Assembly: GCA_030690245.1 (NCBI GenBank)
Contig: JAUYGW010000271.1
Location: 1 to 9,125, forward strand
Direction: 5' to 3'
Source of the DNA: Gallionella sp.
GTDB lineage: Bacteria; Pseudomonadota; Gammaproteobacteria; Burkholderiales; Gallionellaceae
Length of the DNA stretch: 9,125 nt
Shown here: piece after piece, positions 5,574 through 9,125 of the stretch
How the letters are laid out: each line of letters opens with the position of its first letter
How positions within the stretch are numbered: position 1 is the stretch's first letter
Notes under the pieces: model-generated
What the model was told of the DNA's origin: nothing
Database searches by the model: none
What the model saw: only the letters and a program-made list of their open reading frames with translations
Position numbers and translations under genes: made by a program

Positions 5574-6923
5574 TCATGCCGCTGCGGCCAGCCGCCACAG
5601 CGAGGTAAGCTCCGCGGCCCGGGCCGTGTGCAGCGGGTCGCTGGTGTCGGAGACGCGGGGGTGATGCGGCTTCACGTCTATTTTCCCCAGCACCTGCAAG
5701 CCCGCCGCATCGATCGCGGCCAGCAATTCGGCGCGGGTGCGCAGGCCCAGATGTTCGGCAAGATCGGAGAGGATCAGCCAGCCCTCGCCGCCCGGTTCCA
5801 GATGCGCGGCCAGCCCGTTGAGGAATCCGCGCAACATGCGGCTCTCCGGGTCGAATATGGCGTGCTCGAGCGGCGAGCTTGGCCGCGCCGGAATCCACGG
5901 CGGATTGCACACGACCAGCGGGGCGCGCCCTTCGGGAAAGAGATCGGCTTGCACCACGTCGACCTGTGCGGCAAGGCCCAGCCGCGCCAGATTTTCGCGC
6001 GCACAGGCCAGCGCGCGCTGATCCTGATCGGTGGCGACAATGCGCTTGATGCCTCGGCGCGCCAGCACGGCGGCCAGCACGCCGGTGCCGGTGCCGATAT
6101 CGAACGCCACCGGTAATGACAAATTCGCGCAGCGATTCGTTTGCTCCCTCTCACTCTCGTGGGAGAGGGGTGGGGAGAGGGGGACGAATATGCACGTCAG
6201 CTCGGGCAACGGAGCCTCGTTCACCAGTCCGATGTACTCGCCGCGTATCGGCGCGAATACGCCGTAATGCGGATGGATGCGCGCGCCCAGCGCCGGAATC
6301 TCCACGCCATTTTTGCGCCATTCGTAGGCGCCGACCAGTCCCTGTAGTCCGCGCAATGAAGCGACGTAGGGTTCGGTTGCCGCGCCGTAGGCTTCCGTGC
6401 AGGCCGCGCGCGCATCGGGTGCGCGGCGCAGCGGGATGCTGTGGTCTGCCTCGAACGGTATCAGCAGCATGCCCAGGGTGCGGGCGCGCTGCGATTGGGC
6501 GAGGCGATGCAGGTGAAAGGCTTCTTTAAGGTGAAGTTCGCGTAACGATTCGTTCGCTCCCTCTCCCGTCTCGCCAGTGCGAGCAGCTTTGCTGCCGCTC
6601 GCGGCGGGGATGCCCCCTGCGGGTACAGGGAGAGGGGAACGGGTATGCCCGTTGAGCGTGGCCGGGATTTTTCGGTTCTTATGTCTACGCGGTATTTCAT
6701 CGGCGCGCCGCGCCATGGCCTGCAGCAATTGGCGCGCGTTCTGAAAATCGCCGCGCCACAGCAGCGCGGTGCCCTCGCAGGCCAGACGGTAGGCGGCATC
6801 GGCGGTCATACGATCGTCGGCGATCACCACGCGCCTGGGCGGCGGGGTGCCGCTTTCCGAGCGCCAGCGCGCGGATTTTTCTTCGTCCGCCTCGTTCCAG
6901 TTGATGATGGGATAGTCATTCAT
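5574..6923 (-). CDS. Class I SAM-dependent methyltransferase, PrmC/HemK-like
   Basis: A 449-aa protein with the methyltransferase fold in its C-terminal half: SAM motif I FDIGTGTGVLAAVLA (274-288), acidic motif II ATDQD (297-301), and catalytic motif IV NPPW (340-343). NPPY/NPPW motifs occur in N-methyltransferases acting on glutamine (PrmC, release factors) or on adenine and guanine of RNA or DNA, so the substrate cannot be fixed here; a ribosomal or translation target is plausible. The N-terminal half (1-240) is a family-specific domain I cannot name. Two segments are repeat-encoded: residues about 91-130 (from NGHTRSPLPV to NESLREL) and about 243-268 (from TCIFVPLS to RCAN). The second lies just before motif I. 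Without them the protein would be about 383 aa. ATG 6921-6923 gives MNDYPIINWNEAD; no clear SD precedes it. The frame is intact throughout. Confidence 0.82.
   Translation of the reverse strand: MNDYPIINWNEADEEKSARWRSESGTPPPRRVVIADDRMTADAAYRLACEGTALLWRGDFQNARQLLQAMARRADEIPRRHKNRKIPATLNGHTRSPLPVPAGGIPAASGSKAARTGETGEGANESLRELHLKEAFHLHRLAQSQRARTLGMLLIPFEADHSIPLRRAPDARAACTEAYGAATEPYVASLRGLQGLVGAYEWRKNGVEIPALGARIHPHYGVFAPIRGEYIGLVNEAPLPELTCIFVPLSPPLSHESEREQTNRCANLSLPVAFDIGTGTGVLAAVLARRGIKRIVATDQDQRALACARENLARLGLAAQVDVVQADLFPEGRAPLVVCNPPWIPARPSSPLEHAIFDPESRMLRGFLNGLAAHLEPGGEGWLILSDLAEHLGLRTRAELLAAIDAAGLQVLGKIDVKPHHPRVSDTSDPLHTARAAELTSLWRLAAAA
6121..6197. repeat. Intragenic palindromic element, copy A (77 bp)
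   Basis: The element runs from AAATTCGCGCAGCGATTCG to GACGAATATGCACGT. Its first 30 bases match copy B (6534-6563) at 26 positions, all four differences being transitions. Its last 23 bases (6175-6197) match copy B (6630-6652) at 19. Inside, CTCCCTCTCAC faces a GGGAGAGGGG-type arm. It lies within the methyltransferase gene and encodes about residues 243-268, just before SAM motif I. Confidence 0.8.
6534..6652. repeat. Intragenic palindromic element, copy B (119 bp)
   Basis: This has the same ends as copy A with a 42-bp longer centre, containing nested inverted arms such as GCGAGCAGC/GCTGCCGCTCGC (about 6579-6602). Its right end ACGGGTATGCCCGT is itself a small hairpin. It encodes about residues 91-130 of the methyltransferase. 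Relative to copy A, the reading frame through the shared ends is shifted by one base. Confidence 0.8.
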
Positions 6924-6961
6924 GTGATATGTACAGGTTAATGCAAAGCAACATTCAATGA

Positions 6962-7021
6962 TGTAGGAGCGAGCCCTGCTCGCGACATGGTGATTGATCG
7001 CGAGCAGGGCTCGCTCCTACA
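6962..7021. repeat. Perfect 24-bp inverted repeat between RIO and methyltransferase genes
   Basis: The left arm 6962-6985 (starting TGTAGGAGCGAGCCCTGC) and right arm 6998-7021 pair at all 24 positions around a 12-base loop. It begins 38 bp past the stop of the RIO gene and ends 38 bp before the methyltransferase start (both - strand). TGTAGGAGCG-type palindromes are dispersed intergenic repeats in many proteobacteria. In RNA it would form a very stable hairpin, likely affecting read-through or mRNA stability between the two genes. Confidence 0.9.
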
Positions 7022-7059
7022 GGGGGATGTCTCATTATTCAAGGTGCCGACTGTCTCCG

Positions 7060-7920
7060 TTACCGGCCTTCTTCTCTCTTGAGCTGCTGGTAGCGCAGCT
7101 TGGCGGCGTGATCGTCGCGCGCGGAATCGATTTCGCGCATCACGGAGCGCAGGTCGGCCTGCTTTTCGCTTTGCTGGAAGCGGCCGGTCAACAATGTGTC
7201 GGGAAACAGTTCGCCGCGCTGGTAGAGCGCCCATATTTCCTTGCCGTACTGGGTGGCTTGCAGCTCGGGGGCGAACTGACCAAAGTAGTTGGCCAGATTC
7301 TCGACGTCGCGCTCCAGCATGCGGCTGGCATTGTTGTTGGCGGCGGCGTCCACCGCCTGCGGCAAGTCGATGATGACCGGCCCCTGGCCGTCGACGAGGA
7401 TGTTGAACTCGGACAGGTCGCCGTGGACGATGCCGGCGCACAGCATCAGCACGACTTGCCGGATCAGCATCGCGTGAAATTCCCTGGCCTGCTCTTCCGT
7501 GAGTTCCAGGTCGTTGAGCCGGGGAGCGGGCGCGCCCTGTTCGTCCGACACCAGCTCCATCAGCAGCACGCCCTCGTAAAAGCCATAAGGGTGCGGCACG
7601 CGCACGCCGGCGGCGGCGAGCTTATACAACGCGTCCACCTCGGCGCGTTGCCAGGCCGATTCCTGCTCCTGGCGCCCGTAGCGCGAGCCTTTTTCCATCG
7701 CGCGGGCCTGGCGGCTGTTCTTCACCTTGCGGCCTTCGGTGTAGTGAACCGCCTGATGGAAGCCGCGCTGGTTGGCTTCCTTGTAAACCTTCGCGCAACG
7801 AACTTCGTCGCCGCACTGGACGACATAGACCGTCGCCTCTTTTCCGCTCATGAGCTGGCGCATGACCTTGTCTACAACGCCGTCCTCAACGAGCGGTTCG
7901 ATTCTTTTGGGGGTTTTCAT
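7060..7920 (-). CDS. RIO-family serine protein kinase / ATPase
   Basis: A 286-aa atypical protein kinase of the RIO (RIO1-like) family. ATP-binding features are SGKEATVYVV (25-34) and the lysine in CAKVYK (K44). The catalytic loop HGDLSEFNILV (166-176) supplies D168 and N173, and the metal-binding aspartate is in IIDLPQAVD (D185). All key residues are present, so it should be active. Archaeal and eukaryotic RIO proteins act in maturation of the small ribosomal subunit; bacterial roles are little defined. Here it lies 135 bp downstream of an RbgA-type ribosome-assembly GTPase on the same strand, which supports a ribosome link by context only. A C-terminal region (about 220-286) rich in charged residues follows the kinase core. 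No strong SD is visible before ATG 7918-7920. Confidence 0.92.
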   Translation of the reverse strand: MKTPKRIEPLVEDGVVDKVMRQLMSGKEATVYVVQCGDEVRCAKVYKEANQRGFHQAVHYTEGRKVKNSRQARAMEKGSRYGRQEQESAWQRAEVDALYKLAAAGVRVPHPYGFYEGVLLMELVSDEQGAPAPRLNDLELTEEQAREFHAMLIRQVVLMLCAGIVHGDLSEFNILVDGQGPVIIDLPQAVDAAANNNASRMLERDVENLANYFGQFAPELQATQYGKEIWALYQRGELFPDTLLTGRFQQSEKQADLRSVMREIDSARDDHAAKLRYQQLKREEGR

Positions 7921-7980
7921 TGGCTCAATGGGTCAATCAGTCTGTTATGTCTCAACTCTTCACATTTATTGAGCAAATTC

Positions 7981-8059
7981 GTAGCCTGGATGCAGCGCTA
8001 GCGGAATCCGGGGTCATCGTCATCCATTCCCGGATTGCACTGCGTTTCATCCGGGCTAC
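7981..8059. repeat. Long imperfect inverted repeat overlapping the rbgA stop
   Basis: The left arm from 7981 (GTAGCCTGGATGCAGCGC) and right arm ending at 8059 (complement GTAGCCCGGATGAAACGC) are about 31 bp each, imperfect, and separated by about 15 bp. Both arms end in AATCCGGG facing the loop. GTAGCCCGGATG repeats are common intergenic repeats in proteobacteria. The right arm's terminal GTAGCC contains the TAG stop codon (8056-8058) of the - strand GTPase gene. Confidence 0.85.
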
Positions 8060-8961
8060 CTGTTTGTTTCCGGCTCATCCGGCTTAGGAATATCCAGCGC
8101 CTGCTTGAGCATCGCGTCGCGCGTCTCGGGAGTCTCGAGGCTGATGCGGCCCAGTTTGCCGGCCCGGTATTCCGTCAGCAGGATCATCGCCGCTTTTTCC
8201 AGATCCGGTTCGCCGCCTTTGCCTTTCAGCAGGCAGCCGCGCTTTTTGGCGACGGCTTCGACCACGCCGATGCCATCCATCCCCGCCACATCCAGGCCGA
8301 AGCGCTCGGCGAGCCGCGCGGGATAGCGCTCCAGCAGAATGTTGGCGAGGTGTGCGGCAATCTTTTCCTCGATGACGGCGTTGCGGCCGATCGCGTGGAT
8401 CGCGGCGAGCATTAGCCCGTCTTCAGGGTGTTCAATCTTCGGCCACATCAGGCCGGGCGAGTCGGTGAGCGTCATGCGCTCATTGAGCTGGTGGCACTGC
8501 TGGGATTTGGTCACGGCGGGTTCGTCGCCGACATTGGCGACGCGGCGCTTGAGCAGCATATTCATCAGCGTGGATTTGCCGACGTTGGGGATGCCCATGA
8601 TCATCATGCGCAGCGGCTTGTGGTTGTTGTCGCGATGCGGCGCGAGCGGCTGGCACAGCTTGGGCACCTTGGCGGCGTCGCTGGCGCTCTTGCAGCTCAG
8701 CGCCACGGCCTTGACGCCTGCCTGTTGGTTGTAATAATTCAGCCAGGCCTGCGTGACGGCGGGGTCGGCGAGGTCGGCCTTGTTGAGGATCTTCAGGCAG
8801 GGACGCTGGCGGTGCTCGCGCAACTCCCGGATCATCGGGTTGCAGCTCGCTTCCGGCGCGCGCGCATCCAGCACTTCGATGACGACGTCGATAAATTCCA
8901 TGGTCTCGGACGCTTTTTTGCGCGCCGAGGTCATGTGACCGGGAAACCACTGGATAGACAT
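8056..8961 (-). CDS. rbgA: Ribosome-assembly GTPase, RbgA/YlqF family
   Basis: A 301-aa circularly permuted GTPase of the RbgA/YlqF family, which acts in late assembly of the large (50S) ribosomal subunit in Bacillus. The GTPase motifs come in the permuted order typical of the family: G4 LNKADL (59-64), G5 SCKSA (89-93), G1 GIPNVGKST (123-131), G2 around PAVTKS (T151), and G3 DSPG (167-170). The N-terminus MSIQWFPGHMTSARKK and LDARAPEASCNP (31-42) are family hallmarks. The C-terminal helical domain (about 180-280), used for RNA binding, is present, so length is normal. ATG 8959-8961 fits the family start; no clear SD precedes it. The TAG stop comes from a palindromic repeat at 7981-8059. RIO follows on the same strand. 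Confidence 0.93.
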   Translation of the reverse strand: MSIQWFPGHMTSARKKASETMEFIDVVIEVLDARAPEASCNPMIRELREHRQRPCLKILNKADLADPAVTQAWLNYYNQQAGVKAVALSCKSASDAAKVPKLCQPLAPHRDNNHKPLRMMIMGIPNVGKSTLMNMLLKRRVANVGDEPAVTKSQQCHQLNERMTLTDSPGLMWPKIEHPEDGLMLAAIHAIGRNAVIEEKIAAHLANILLERYPARLAERFGLDVAGMDGIGVVEAVAKKRGCLLKGKGGEPDLEKAAMILLTEYRAGKLGRISLETPETRDAMLKQALDIPKPDEPETNR

Positions 8962-9099
8962 TTGACAGGTGCTTTTTGAATAAAAGCGGATTTTACTCCG
9001 GGTGGCTCACCCGCACCTGATAAAAACGGTGGTGATTTGCAGGGGCGGGCGATCAACCTCACGGGCACGGTAGAAGCCACCCCTGATAATGAAACCTGT

Positions 9100-9125
9100 T
9101 GTAGGAGCGCAATTTATTGCGCGAT
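9100..9125. repeat. GTAGGAGCG-type repeat, cut off by the window end
   Basis: TGTAGGAGCG at 9100-9109 matches the first ten bases of the palindrome at 6962. It continues into a 7-bp hairpin, GCGCAAT (9107-9113) with ATTGCGC (9116-9122). It looks like a member of the same repeat type with a different centre, but its far end is not in the window. The rest of 8962-9099 is intergenic, presumably holding the rbgA promoter; I see TAAAAT (8990-8995 on the - strand) but no matching -35. Confidence 0.6.

Noticed and set aside
6121..7021. Repeats considered as a CRISPR array
   Set aside because: Copies are palindromic, of unequal length, widely spaced and lie inside genes; there is no regular repeat-spacer pattern and no cas gene.
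6994..8001. Long + strand open frame (335 codons) opposite the RIO gene
   Set aside because: The RIO frame carries all kinase motifs; the + strand frame runs through the 24-bp palindrome and shows no coherent domain.
8980..9125. Open + strand frame containing PGGSPAPDKNGGDLQGRAIN
   Set aside because: No good start codon or RBS; it runs into the GTAGGAGCG repeat and lies in the expected promoter region of rbgA. Too short to support as a gene without the next bases.

Overview
The window is GC-rich and gene-dense, with a Gram-negative proteobacterial character. It is most likely a betaproteobacterium (a Gallionella/Sideroxydans/Nitrosomonas-type lineage is my guess from the gene families and intergenic repeats, not from a search). 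It holds eight complete protein-coding genes and one gene fragment. I see no rRNA, tRNA, CRISPR array, complete insertion sequence or phage genes.

Left part, mainly + strand: the 3' end of a XerC-type tyrosine recombinase (1-171); an RlmI-type 23S rRNA m5C methyltransferase (206-1594) with a basic N-terminal extension; on the - strand a small Tat-exported three-cysteine protein of unknown function (1857-2189) with a good sigma-70 promoter; then on the + strand a PepD dipeptidase fused in frame to an extra Cys-containing C-terminal domain (2414-4246), and a DsrC/TusE-family sulfur-relay protein (4366-4659).

Right part, all - strand (transcription right to left): an RbgA/YlqF circularly permuted ribosome-assembly GTPase (8056-8961), a RIO-family kinase (7060-7920), a PrmC/HemK-like methyltransferase (5574-6923) and an MntP-type manganese exporter (4852-5385). 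RlmI, RbgA, RIO and possibly the PrmC-like enzyme have known or suspected links to ribosomes or translation, but gaps of 135-190 bp filled with palindromic repeats argue against one tight operon.

The most striking aspect is the number of palindromic repeats. At least five distinct types are present: a GGATGGGT...ACCCATC type (1602-1628), a double-hairpin GGAGCGCGG type (5418-5463), a perfect 24-bp-arm GTAGGAGCG type (6962-7021, with a cut-off relative at 9100-9125), a GTAGCCCGGATG type (7981-8059), and a CTCCCTC...GAGGG type. The last type lies INSIDE genes: two long copies are carried in frame by the PrmC-like methyltransferase and are translated in two different reading frames, and a shorter degenerate copy is carried by rlmI. 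This resembles protein-coding palindromic elements such as those described in Rickettsia. The second notable point is the pepD fusion: a ribosome-binding site and ATG sit exactly at the junction, and removing one G just upstream would restore a stop codon, so this looks like two genes joined by a single-base change (or a sequencing error).
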